A stretch of 64,000 nucleotides of DNA from Myxococcota bacterium. GTDB lineage: Bacteria; Myxococcota_A; UBA9160; UBA4427. Made by a program: the position numbers and the translations under genes. The stretch covers positions 1 to 64,000 of the forward strand of contig JAQWRT010000033.1 in the NCBI GenBank assembly GCA_029243605.1, in the 5' to 3' direction. A model generated the notes under the pieces. That model did no database searches, was not told the DNA's origin, and saw only the letters and a program-made list of their open reading frames with translations. This document shows positions 15,967-25,067 of the stretch, piece by piece (the first letter of the stretch is position 1; every line of letters starts with the position of its first letter).

Positions 15967-17900
15967 ATCGCCTCGAGCGCGGTAGCCGCCGGACACAAAA
16001 TGGAATCACGCCCCTCCTCCTTGCCCTGCTGACCCTGGTCGCCGGGTTGGGGGTCGCGAGCCCGGCGGCATGGGCCCAGGCTCCCAGTCAGGTCACGTCA
16101 CCGAATGCCGATGTCCCCAAACCGCCGGCGGGCACCGGGGTTATCCTGGGTCAGGCCCGGGTCGGTGAGGAGACCGCGCCTATCGCCGACCTCGCCGTGG
16201 CGCTCTACGCCCTGCGCGCCGATGGTGCTCCCGGGCTAACCAGCACACAAACCAACGAGAGCGGGCTCTTCAGCTTCGAGGGCATCTCAACGGACCCGAG
16301 CGTCGTCTACCTGATCGGCGCGGAATACCTCGGGATCCCCTTCGCCCAGCGGGCGGTTTTCGAGCCGGGCTCGAACGAGTTGATCGTCAACCTGGCCCTG
16401 CGCAGGAGTATCGAGGACGGCACCGGCCTGACGATCCCCGAGGTCACCTACAAATTCGATTGGCTCGGCGGGCAACTCTTTGTTCAGGTTTCCCATCGCA
16501 TCGAAAACCCCCTGGATGAGGTCATCTACGTCACGCCGGAGCGCCGGGACCAAAGCCCGGCCCTCCACGCGGCGAGCCTGCCCGAAGGCATTTCGGAATA
16601 CGTCGACGGTGACAAGGGGCAACGCCAAAACCTCTTGCGCGAGGGCAACCAATTATCCTTCTGGGGCCCCATCTACCCGGGCCCCCAGGAAGTGCGTTAC
16701 GGCTTTCTGCTCCCAGGACCTGGGGCCTCCGACGGGCCAGGCAGCGACGAAATCGACATCGTCGACGTGCTGCCCAGGGGGACGGATGCCCTGCGCGTGC
16801 TGCTCCCCGCCGGCGCTCCTCCTCCCCAAGGTGACGGCCTCGGCGAAGCGCTCGAAAATGTCTCCATCGACGGCGAGGAATACGCGAGCTACTCCGGCGC
16901 GGGCCTGAACCCGGGCGACTCGGTTCGGCTCCGCCTCTCGGTCCCGGAAAGCTCCGATGACCTCGGCGCCCTCTCCCTGCCTCGGGCCGATTTCTGGGTC
17001 GATCACGACGATACGGAGATCCGCGTCACCGCCGAAATCCATGTCGATGTTTCCGCGCCGACCCGCCTATTGGCGGCTCCTGGCGAAAATTTGCTCGAAC
17101 TCGAGTTGCCCACCGGTGCCGATTTTCTGGGCCTCAGCGGCTCTACCCGCCTATTGGGGGTGACGCCGAACGGGCGCGGCGGCCTCGCGGTCAAGGGTCC
17201 TTTGGCCCCGGGGCTCTCGGTCATCGCCTACCGCTACCGGGTCCCGGTCACGAACAAAGCTCGGCTCGATCTCCAATTCGAAAAACCCGTAGACCTGCTG
17301 AATGTGTTGATCGCCGACAACGGAGTCGTCATTGAAAACGATCGGCTTCATCGCAAGCGTCCTTTCAAACAGGGGACTCGCTTCTATCTGCACCGAGAGG
17401 CCTACCAAGTCGAAGCCGGTGATGTAATCGACGTGGGTCTGACACCCTTGAAACGCGGGGCCGTCTCCACTGGAGGCGCCCGGGCAGTTGCCCTGGCCCT
17501 GGCCGGGCTCGCCGCCCTCTTCCTCGCTCTGCCCCTGCGTACGCGCCGCACCCCACCGGCTGCTGAGCTGGTTTCCGAACTCACGCTCAAGCGCGAGATT
17601 CTCTACGAATCGATCCGTGATCTCGATCATGATTTCGAAACCGGGAAGGTCGACGAGGCGGACTTCAAGCTCCTGCGCGAAGAACTCCGCGGCGATGCCA
17701 TCGCGCTCATGCGTCAGGAAAAACTGGAAGAGACGGCCCCCGCCCAGCCAAGCGCGCCCGAGGCGCCCATCGCGTCGGTTCAGGCGGAGCCGGACGACTC
17801 CTTCCAGCGTTGCCCGGGATGCGGCGTTGCCGTGGTCACCGGTTGGAGTTTCTGCGCCGCTTGCGGCCACGGGCTGGGGACGGAGCACCCCCCGGAGTGA
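15963..17900 (+). CDS. Exported membrane protein in the ccm operon: carboxypeptidase-regulatory-like domain, TM, CcmI-like helix, C-terminal zinc ribbon
   Basis: ATGA overlap with ccmF. Signal peptide-like start. TM ARAVALALAGLAALFLALPL, then LKREILYESIRDLDHDFETGKVDEADFKLLREELR, then CPGCGVAVVTGWSFCAACG. Confidence 0.75.
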   Translation: MNRLERGSRRTQNGITPLLLALLTLVAGLGVASPAAWAQAPSQVTSPNADVPKPPAGTGVILGQARVGEETAPIADLAVALYALRADGAPGLTSTQTNESGLFSFEGISTDPSVVYLIGAEYLGIPFAQRAVFEPGSNELIVNLALRRSIEDGTGLTIPEVTYKFDWLGGQLFVQVSHRIENPLDEVIYVTPERRDQSPALHAASLPEGISEYVDGDKGQRQNLLREGNQLSFWGPIYPGPQEVRYGFLLPGPGASDGPGSDEIDIVDVLPRGTDALRVLLPAGAPPPQGDGLGEALENVSIDGEEYASYSGAGLNPGDSVRLRLSVPESSDDLGALSLPRADFWVDHDDTEIRVTAEIHVDVSAPTRLLAAPGENLLELELPTGADFLGLSGSTRLLGVTPNGRGGLAVKGPLAPGLSVIAYRYRVPVTNKARLDLQFEKPVDLLNVLIADNGVVIENDRLHRKRPFKQGTRFYLHREAYQVEAGDVIDVGLTPLKRGAVSTGGARAVALALAGLAALFLALPLRTRRTPPAAELVSELTLKREILYESIRDLDHDFETGKVDEADFKLLREELRGDAIALMRQEKLEETAPAQPSAPEAPIASVQAEPDDSFQRCPGCGVAVVTGWSFCAACGHGLGTEHPPE

Positions 17901-18595
17901 AGTCCCCGCTGCTGACCCTGCGTGGAATCGAGAAGCGCTATGCGTCAGTGAAAGCCCTGGGCGGCATCGATCTGGAACTCAGAGCGGGGGAAAGTCTCGC
18001 GATCCTCGGACCCAACGGGGCGGGCAAGAGCACCCTGCTGCGGATCATGGCCGGGCTCGCCCACCCCACCTCCGGAACCCTTGAGTTCGCCGGAGGCAAA
18101 CACGACCGCGGCCAGATCGGATACCTGGGCCACTCCACCCTGCTCTACCCCGAACTCAGCGCCCGGGAAAACCTCATCTTTACCGGGCGCCTCTACCGAC
18201 TCGACGACCCCGCCGCGCGCGCCGACCAACTCCTCGCCGAGGAGGGACTCGCCGAGGTCGCCGACCGACGCGCCGGAGGGTTCTCCCGGGGAATGGCCCA
18301 GCGCCTGTCCATCGCCCGGGCCCGAGTCCACGCCCCGAGTCTGCTGCTTCTCGACGAGCCGTACACCGGGCTCGATGAGCCCGCGGCCCGGCGCCTGACA
18401 TCGCGCCTTCAAAGCCTTTCCACCGAGGGCCACGCCCTGGCTCTCGTCACCCACGAAATCAGCCGGGCCGCCCTGCTCGCGGAGCGTGCCGTGATCCTCA
18501 AGGCGGGCTCGGTAGCCGACCGCGTGGAGAACGAAGCCCTCGACGAAGCCGGGCTGGCGCGCGCCTACGCCCGAGCCCTCGAGGGCGAGGCATGA
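17897..18595 (+). CDS. ccmA: Heme exporter ABC ATP-binding protein CcmA (GTG start)
   Basis: Walker A LGPNGAGKSTLLR, FSRGMAQRLSIAR signature, LLLLDEPYTGLD; overlaps the upstream stop. Confidence 0.92.
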   Translation: MKSPLLTLRGIEKRYASVKALGGIDLELRAGESLAILGPNGAGKSTLLRIMAGLAHPTSGTLEFAGGKHDRGQIGYLGHSTLLYPELSARENLIFTGRLYRLDDPAARADQLLAEEGLAEVADRRAGGFSRGMAQRLSIARARVHAPSLLLLDEPYTGLDEPAARRLTSRLQSLSTEGHALALVTHEISRAALLAERAVILKAGSVADRVENEALDEAGLARAYARALEGEA

Positions 18596-19257
18596 ACGTC
18601 GCCCTGGCGATCTTGTGGAAGGATCTGGTCAGCGAATGGCGCGCGCGCGATCGCGTGGTGGCCATGCTGATCTTCTCGATCCTAATGGCCGTGGTCTTTC
18701 ACTTCGCACTTCCCGGAAGCCGCCCGGAAGAATTGCAGGCGCTCACCCCCGGGCTGCTCTGGACCGCCTATATCTTTGCGGCGCTGCTCGGGCTGAACCG
18801 ATCTCTCGCCCTAGAACTCGACAACGATGCCCTGGCCGGGCTCGCCCTCGCTCCGGGCAACCGGGGCTGGATTTTCCTCGGCAAGGCCACGGCCAACTGG
18901 ATTCTCATCAGCCTCGTCCAGGCAATCACCGCGCTCATCTTCGCCATCTTCTACGGAGTCGACCTGGTGCCCGCCCTGCCGGGACTCGCCTTGGTGGTGG
19001 GGCTTGGAACCGTCGGGATCTGCGCCGCGGGCACCCTCCTGGCCACCATGGCCGTGCGGACCGGTTTTCGCGAGGTTCTGCTTCCCGTATTGCTCCTGCC
19101 CGCCCTCTTCCCGGTTCTCGCGGGAGCCGTCGAGGGCAGCCTGGCCGCCGTCCAGGGCGGCTCAATCCCCTTCGAGTCCCTGCAATTGCTGATTGTCGTG
19201 GATGGCGTCTATCTGGTGGTCGCCTTTCTCGGCTTCGATTACGTGTTGGACGAATAG
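18592..19257 (+). CDS. ccmB: Heme exporter membrane protein CcmB
   Basis: LWKDLVSEWRARDRVVAMLIFSILMAVVFHFAL...GLLWTAYIFAALLGLNRSLALE; ATGA overlap with ccmA. Confidence 0.93.
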   Translation: MNVALAILWKDLVSEWRARDRVVAMLIFSILMAVVFHFALPGSRPEELQALTPGLLWTAYIFAALLGLNRSLALELDNDALAGLALAPGNRGWIFLGKATANWILISLVQAITALIFAIFYGVDLVPALPGLALVVGLGTVGICAAGTLLATMAVRTGFREVLLPVLLLPALFPVLAGAVEGSLAAVQGGSIPFESLQLLIVVDGVYLVVAFLGFDYVLDE

Positions 19258-19345
19258 TGCGCTCCAAACCAGGGCGGCATGGGGCGCAGCGAAGCTTGAG
19301 AATCCAGAGATACGAGAGAGATCAGAAAGAGGAAAGGGAGGAACG

Positions 19346-20065
19346 ATGAGCAAAAATTCGTCGCATTCCGAACTCGGCCCGCCCTCGGCCCTTGAGCGCC
19401 GGGTGAGCACGTGGAGGCGTACTTTGGGTATCGTGCTCGCGCTTTGCTCGATCGCCTACGGGTGGGCGGTGATCACGGCGCCCATCGATAGCATGCAGGG
19501 CATCATCCAGAAGATCCTCTACGTCCACCCGCCCCTGGCGTACGGCGCCTACCTCGGTTTCGTCATCACCGGCATCGCGGGCATGATCTTTCTCGGGCGT
19601 GGAAGGGAGGACATGGATCGCCTCGCCATCGCGAGCGCCGAGGTCGGAGTCATCTTCTGCACCCTAATGCTCATCACCGGGCCGATCTGGGCTCGCGGAA
19701 CCTGGGGGGTTTGGTGGTCATGGGACGCCCGACTCACGGTGACTCTCCTGCTCTGGTTCGTTTATCTCGCCTATCTACTGCTCCGCAGTTTCAGCGGACC
19801 GAGCCCGCGGACCGCGCGCTTCGCGGCGATCTACGGAGTCCTGGGCCTCGTCCTGATTCCCCTCAACTACTACGTGATCGAAATCTTTGGCAGCCGGAGC
19901 ATGCACCCGGAAAACCTCCAGGGAGGTAGCCTGGGCGACGGTATGGGGCTGCCCTTCCTGCTCGGCAATATCACCTTGGGCCTGGCCTTCCTCTACTTGG
20001 TCTTCCTGCGCTGGGAGGTCGAAAGCCAGCGCACCGCAGCGGGCGAAGGAAGTTCGGCTCGCTGA
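19346..20065 (+). CDS. ccmC: Heme exporter protein CcmC
   Basis: ILYVHPPLAYGAYLGF...GPIWARGTWGVWWSWDARLTVTLLLWFVYLAYLLLR (WWD domain). Confidence 0.95.
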   Translation: MSKNSSHSELGPPSALERRVSTWRRTLGIVLALCSIAYGWAVITAPIDSMQGIIQKILYVHPPLAYGAYLGFVITGIAGMIFLGRGREDMDRLAIASAEVGVIFCTLMLITGPIWARGTWGVWWSWDARLTVTLLLWFVYLAYLLLRSFSGPSPRTARFAAIYGVLGLVLIPLNYYVIEIFGSRSMHPENLQGGSLGDGMGLPFLLGNITLGLAFLYLVFLRWEVESQRTAAGEGSSAR

Positions 20066-20166
20066 GCCCCCCGCGGGCCGCGCCGATTGGACCCGCCTGG
20101 CCCGGGTCTTGGCACCCCGGCCCGACACCGAAAGAACACAACCAGCACACGAAGGAGAGCCCGAGC

Positions 20167-20265
20167 ATGAGCTACCTGATCGCCGCCTACGCCGTGACCG
20201 TGGGGACCCTCGTCGCGTACGGAATTTCCCTCAGCCGGGAGCGAAGCCGGCGAGGTCGGCCCTGA
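20167..20265 (+). CDS. ccmD: Heme exporter protein CcmD (32 aa, not in ORF track)
   Basis: Read directly: MSYLIAAYAVTVGTLVAYGISLSRERSRRGRP*. One TM plus basic tail, directly after ccmC. Confidence 0.8.
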   Translation: MSYLIAAYAVTVGTLVAYGISLSRERSRRGRP

Positions 20266-20307
20266 AGCGCCCCCACCCGCCGGAAGGCGAGGGGGAATCG
20301 ATTCTAG

Positions 20308-20337
20308 TTGACAGTCGCCCCTCGCAGGCGGTATGAC
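20308..20337 (+). promoter_or_regulatory. Candidate sigma70 promoter TTGACA-N18-TATGAC
   Basis: Read directly; no strong CDS begins immediately downstream. Confidence 0.4.
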
Positions 20338-20919
20338 TTCTTTGAGCACCTTCATGGTTCAAGGCTGGAAATAGTCCGCCCGAGCCGAAGCTGCTTCATC
20401 ATCCAACGCTTTCGATTCCAAAATAGGCTGAATTCGCGAACGACGGCTGCGACTTCGTCGCTGAGTTGCATCCAGCGCGCGTAAGGTGCCTGGGACGTCC
20501 CCGACAAATCCTGCGGGGTCGGCCGGCTGGGAGTGGAAGGCAATTCGTTCAATCAGGCAATACGGCCCCCGAGGGCCAACCCCAGAAACCTTCAAACTTT
20601 TTCCGACTCATGCAGGGAGGCGGCACCCGGGCGAGCCAAGCGCCTGAACGGACTCGACATTTTTCCTTTCCCGAAGTTCTGGCCCACAACGCCAGAGGGA
20701 TCAGAGAGGTCGGTACGCTTCTTGCTCTAGTTCTCCTGAAAGCCTCCTAGAAACCGGATGGACTCCCCAAAAGATCGGGGAAGCCGAAGTGCGAAGCCAA
20801 ATCCATGTGCGGCCTCGTCAAAGCTCGGAGAGCTCGAGTATGTGTGTACTCGGGCACTTGGGCATCAGGAAGTGCCGGGAGAACGATTCCCCCGGTCAGG
20901 GAGGCGATCCGAAACCAGG

Positions 20920-21417
20920 ATGGCCAGTATGAAGCGCGGTGTAGGGTATTGCGAGAACACGGACTGCGAGGACTACGCCAAGGGCGTGTTCTTGCTCAAC
21001 CACGGGGACACGTTTTACTGCCCCCGCTGCCGGCAACTCGGCAAGGTGGAGAAGGAGCGCGGGTTCTATACCGGGAACTCCGACATCTTCAAAGAAGTCC
21101 GCGTCGAATATAATTTTGATCCGATCAACGGGGTCTACCGTGAGATCGGCATCGTTCGGGACGAGAGCCTGTGGGGACGCAACAATGTCTACACCCTCCA
21201 GTCGCCCCTGATCAAAACCGAAAAGCGTGCGCTCAAGGTCGCCGAGGCGATTCTCGCGAACCTGAACCGCTACCGAGGCCTGCTCAACGGCGATGAGATC
21301 CCGCGCACGACGGAGATCACCCTCTCCTTCGACGACCCCTTCGACGAGTTTTCGCGTAAGCTCGACCAACTCTCCAAGGAATGGGAAGCGAGCGGGCTGC
21401 GCGAACAGCGCGGCTAG
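20920..21417 (+). CDS. Conserved-looking zinc-ribbon protein, unknown function
   Basis: GYCENTDCEDYAKGVFLLNHGDTFYCPRCRQLGKVEKERG carries paired Cys motifs; 165 aa. Confidence 0.7.
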   Translation: MASMKRGVGYCENTDCEDYAKGVFLLNHGDTFYCPRCRQLGKVEKERGFYTGNSDIFKEVRVEYNFDPINGVYREIGIVRDESLWGRNNVYTLQSPLIKTEKRALKVAEAILANLNRYRGLLNGDEIPRTTEITLSFDDPFDEFSRKLDQLSKEWEASGLREQRG

Positions 21418-21519
21418 TAGCGCTCGCCGCTTTCGTCCCACCCGTCTTTTCGCGACTTTTCGCGAAGTAGCGAGAGGTGGCGAGATCCCACACACACGGC
21501 CCCATCGAGGGCGTACAGA

Positions 21520-21555
21520 AAAGCCCCCGCCCCTCTCTCGAGGCGCGGGGGCTTT
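21520..21555. terminator. Bidirectional rho-independent-type terminator between convergent genes
   Basis: AAAGCCCCCGC / GCGGGGGCTTT perfect 11-bp arms with 14-nt loop and A/T flanks on both sides. Confidence 0.85.
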
Positions 21556-21568
21556 CTTCGTGGGCCCC

Positions 21569-23056
21569 TCAACTCGACATCTCGGAGCCCAGACGCGCGG
21601 CGTCGGCGTTCTCGATGAGTCGACGATAGAAACGAACCCCATCCGCGATACCCGCAACGGGGATTCGCTCGTTGCTGCCATGCGCCCGGCGCAGGCCATC
21701 GGATTCGAGTTCGATGGGAAGAAAACGGTAGACGCAATCGCATAGGTCGCGGAAATAACGCGAATCCGTCCCGCCCAGAAGCAGGTAGGGCGCGATCACA
21801 CTCCCCGGAAAAACCTCGTGGACCGTCCGAGACAAGGTCCGCCAAGCCTCGGAATCCATGCTCGAACTCGGCGAAGCCTCCCTCGGCGGCTTGAGCACCG
21901 AGATGTCAATGCGGTCGTCAGAAACGATCCGACGCACCTCAGCGAGCACCGAGTCGCCACTATCTCCCGGCAGAAGACGAAAATTGACCGTCGCCTGAGC
22001 GCGAGCGGGCAGCACGTTTTCCTTAAGCCCCGCATGGAAGATCGTCGGCGCCGTCGTGGTTCGCGTCATGGCCGCCATCATGGGTGAGGTGTCCAAAAAA
22101 GCCAGAAGCAGGGGTTCAAAGAGCCAGAGATTGCCGTAGAGGATCCGCATGCTGAACGGGCTCGCCGGTCCCACGCCCTGCTCGAAGAAAGCCCGACTGG
22201 CCCCTTCGAAACGCATGGGGAAACGCTGCTCCTCGAGCTTCACGATGGCGGCCGAAAGAATCCCGATGGCGCTCTGGTCAGGCGGGGCCGAAGAATGCCC
22301 GCCCATCCCGTCGACTTCGAGGACAAAGCTCACGAATCCTTTCTCGGCGACGCCGACGATAGCCACGGGCGCGTCCACCCCCGGCACCAGACCTCGAACC
22401 ATGGCCCCGCCCTCGTCTACCACGAGGCCAACCGGCCACTCCCGCTCGTCGAAGAGCTTCGCGATCTGAACCGCTCCTTGGCCCCCACCCACCTCCTCGT
22501 CATGGCCCAGGGAGAGGTAGAGCGTGCGGCGAGGTTCGAAGCCTTCGGCCAGAAGCATCTCGGTCGCTTCGAGGATGGCGAAGAGGCCGAACTTATCGTC
22601 GAGACTGCCCCGCCCCCAGACGAAGCCGTCGGCCACATCCGCTGCGTAGGGCGGGTGGAGCCAATCGGCTTCGCTGCCCTTGTCCACGGGGACCACGTCC
22701 TGGTGGGCCAATAAAACCGTTCCCGCAAGGCTCGGGTCGCTGCCCAACCAGCGAAAAAGAAGGCTATGGCCGGAAATCATTTCAAGATCCAGATGCTCGT
22801 GAACCCCGGGGTACTGAGCGGCCAGATAGGCCCGGAAAGTCGCAAAGGCCGCCTCGTCCATCCCCAAACCGGGTTGCCGCGAGACCGTGGGAATCCGCAA
22901 TCCCCCCCTCAAACGCTCGAGGACCGCGTCCGAATCCACAGCCACGCGCTCGACGGCCGGGATCACCGCCGAGGCGGACCCCAGGTTCCAGGCCCGCAGA
23001 CCCAAAACCATGCAGAGCACCAAAAGGATCGCCCCGACCCACTTCCACATACTCAC
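21569..23056 (-). CDS. M20-family peptidase (PM20D1/CPS1-like), membrane-anchored
   Basis: LLAHQDVVPVDKGSEADWLHPPYAADVADGFVWGRGSLDDKFGLFAILEATE...GHDEEVGG; N-terminal TM. Confidence 0.9.
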   Translation of the reverse strand: MSMWKWVGAILLVLCMVLGLRAWNLGSASAVIPAVERVAVDSDAVLERLRGGLRIPTVSRQPGLGMDEAAFATFRAYLAAQYPGVHEHLDLEMISGHSLLFRWLGSDPSLAGTVLLAHQDVVPVDKGSEADWLHPPYAADVADGFVWGRGSLDDKFGLFAILEATEMLLAEGFEPRRTLYLSLGHDEEVGGGQGAVQIAKLFDEREWPVGLVVDEGGAMVRGLVPGVDAPVAIVGVAEKGFVSFVLEVDGMGGHSSAPPDQSAIGILSAAIVKLEEQRFPMRFEGASRAFFEQGVGPASPFSMRILYGNLWLFEPLLLAFLDTSPMMAAMTRTTTAPTIFHAGLKENVLPARAQATVNFRLLPGDSGDSVLAEVRRIVSDDRIDISVLKPPREASPSSSMDSEAWRTLSRTVHEVFPGSVIAPYLLLGGTDSRYFRDLCDCVYRFLPIELESDGLRRAHGSNERIPVAGIADGVRFYRRLIENADAARLGSEMSS

Positions 23057-23149
23057 CTCCCGATCGCCCGATGGGGGCGCATATCGCTGCTTGACTCTAC
23101 ACCACGGCCCAGGAAAAACGGCGAGTCCACCGACTCGAGGGCACGGGCT

Positions 23150-23716
23150 TTAGCGGCCTCGCTTCGGGTCCCAACGCATCTGGAGATCGATGGCGATGGC
23201 CCCCAGGATCGCCGACGCCCCCTGGCGCTCGGTCCGAGCAAAGGGACGCTTTCGGTTCTGAGCGGCATCCTCCAGAGGTTGGCGATACCAGGGCAGAAGA
23301 GTCTCCGGAAGCCCTGCCAGGGGCCACCACTCCACCCAAGGCGTCTCGCGACTCGTGCGCAAATCCCCCGCGACCACTCGACACCGGTAGATCCGCGCCG
23401 TGTGGGGTCGAAAGCCGGTTCGCGTGTAGTCGCCCACATGGCCTTCGACCTCGACCTGAAAGCCGGTCTCCTCCTCGACCTCTCTGGCCAGGGCCTGCTC
23501 GGGGCTTTCGTCGAGTTCGAGGCCACCCCCCGGCAACTCCCAACCCCGGATATCCGAACGCACCGAGAGCAGGACCTCTTCCTCCCCGGGCCGGGTTACG
23601 ACCCCTTGAACCACGGTCAGGGGTTCCGTCTCGGCAAGGCGCGGCGAAACGAGCCCCCACCAAGCCGTCCGAAAATAGGTTCGGGGGATTCTCGACAGGG
23701 AATCGAGGCGCTTCAC
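23150..23716 (-). CDS. NUDIX hydrolase
   Basis: GWELPGGGLELDESPEQALAREVEEETGF Nudix box. Confidence 0.9.
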   Translation of the reverse strand: MKRLDSLSRIPRTYFRTAWWGLVSPRLAETEPLTVVQGVVTRPGEEEVLLSVRSDIRGWELPGGGLELDESPEQALAREVEEETGFQVEVEGHVGDYTRTGFRPHTARIYRCRVVAGDLRTSRETPWVEWWPLAGLPETLLPWYRQPLEDAAQNRKRPFARTERQGASAILGAIAIDLQMRWDPKRGR

Positions 23717-23718
23717 GT

Positions 23719-24597
23719 TCAGTCGATGATCTTGTTAACCGGGGTTTCGACGATCACCCGGGCGCCGGCCTCGGAAAGTTTCGGGATCAACTCCCTGACC
23801 TTCTCTTCCTCGATGATCACGAACACATCGACCCAGTTCTCATCGGAAAGCGGAGAGAGAGTGGGGGCGGTGTCGGGAAGCAGGCCAAGGATCTTCTCCA
23901 GGGCTTCCCGGGGCACGTTCATCGAGAGTCCAACCCGAGTCGCCGCTGCGATGGCGGCGGTCAGGAGCATCAACATTCGATCCATTTTTCCGCGTTTCCA
24001 CCCGTCGGCCGCAGCCTCCCGGTTGGCGACGAAGCGCGGAGTACTCTCGAGCAGGGTGTCGAGCACCTTCAGATTATTGGCCTTGAGGCTCGAACCGGTT
24101 TCGGTGACGTCGACGATCGCGTCCGCCAGCACGGGGGGCTTCACCTCGGTCGCTCCCCATGAAAATTCCAATTGGGCCTCGACGCCCTGATCCGCGAAAT
24201 AGCGCTGGGTCAACCCCATCACCTCGGTCGCTATCCGTTTGCCGGCCAAGTCGCCCGGGGACACAAAAGGAGAGCCGTTCTTCACCGCCAGAATCCAGCG
24301 CACCGCCCCATAATTGGGCCAAGGCGCGCGAAGGTCGGCCAATTCCTCGACCTGGGCGCCGCTTTCGATGACCCAATCGAGACCTGTAATTCCACAATCC
24401 ATGACGCCCTGCTCGATATAACGCGCCATCTCCTGGGGCCGGATCAGGATGCATTCGATCTCGGGATCATTGATCGAGGGGTAATAAGAGCGAGAAGCCA
24501 CCCTAATATCGAAGCCCGCCTTGGCGAAGAGTTCGAGGGTCGTCTTCTGGAGGCTGCCCTTGGGCAGGGCAAGGCGTAATTTTCTGTCTTCGCTCAT
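23719..24597 (-). CDS. hisG: ATP phosphoribosyltransferase (long form)
   Basis: [23 protein letters not shown]...[10 protein letters not shown]...[18 protein letters not shown]; 292 aa with C-terminal regulatory-like region. Confidence 0.95.
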   Translation of the reverse strand: MSEDRKLRLALPKGSLQKTTLELFAKAGFDIRVASRSYYPSINDPEIECILIRPQEMARYIEQGVMDCGITGLDWVIESGAQVEELADLRAPWPNYGAVRWILAVKNGSPFVSPGDLAGKRIATEVMGLTQRYFADQGVEAQLEFSWGATEVKPPVLADAIVDVTETGSSLKANNLKVLDTLLESTPRFVANREAAADGWKRGKMDRMLMLLTAAIAAATRVGLSMNVPREALEKILGLLPDTAPTLSPLSDENWVDVFVIIEEEKVRELIPKLSEAGARVIVETPVNKIID

Positions 24598-24980
24598 TTT
24601 GCGTAGACCTTCTCTGGGTCGAAAACCTGGACGCCGACATCCGTCACCGTGCCGCCTTCGATCTTTCGAAAGAAGCAGCTTCGCTTCCCCGTGTGGCAGG
24701 CTGCATCGCCCACCTGCTGCACCTTCATCAACACGACGTCTCCATCACAGTCGATATAGAGAGACTCGACGCGCTGGACATTTCCGCTTTCTTCGCCCTT
24801 GTGCCACAGCTTCTTCCGGCTTCGGCTCCAGTAGACGGCCTCACCGCCGGTCACGGTGCGCCGAAAAGATTCCTCGTTCATGTTCGCGACCATGAGGATC
24901 TCGCCCGTCACCGTATCTTGGGCGATGGCCGTCACGAGTCCGCCCGATTTGGAGAAATCCAGTAGGTCTGTGGGGTCCAT
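24594..24980 (-). CDS. hisI: Phosphoribosyl-AMP cyclohydrolase
   Basis: [30 protein letters not shown]...[26 protein letters not shown]...[22 protein letters not shown]. Start chosen at MDPTDLL. Confidence 0.95.
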   Translation of the reverse strand: MDPTDLLDFSKSGGLVTAIAQDTVTGEILMVANMNEESFRRTVTGGEAVYWSRSRKKLWHKGEESGNVQRVESLYIDCDGDVVLMKVQQVGDAACHTGKRSCFFRKIEGGTVTDVGVQVFDPEKVYAK

Positions 24981-25067
24981 GGAGCTCAGTTCCTCTTCGA
25001 GGCTCCCCGGAAGCGGCCATACGCGCAAATATTCGGGCGGCCGGCCCGGGAGCGTGAGGCGCAGACC

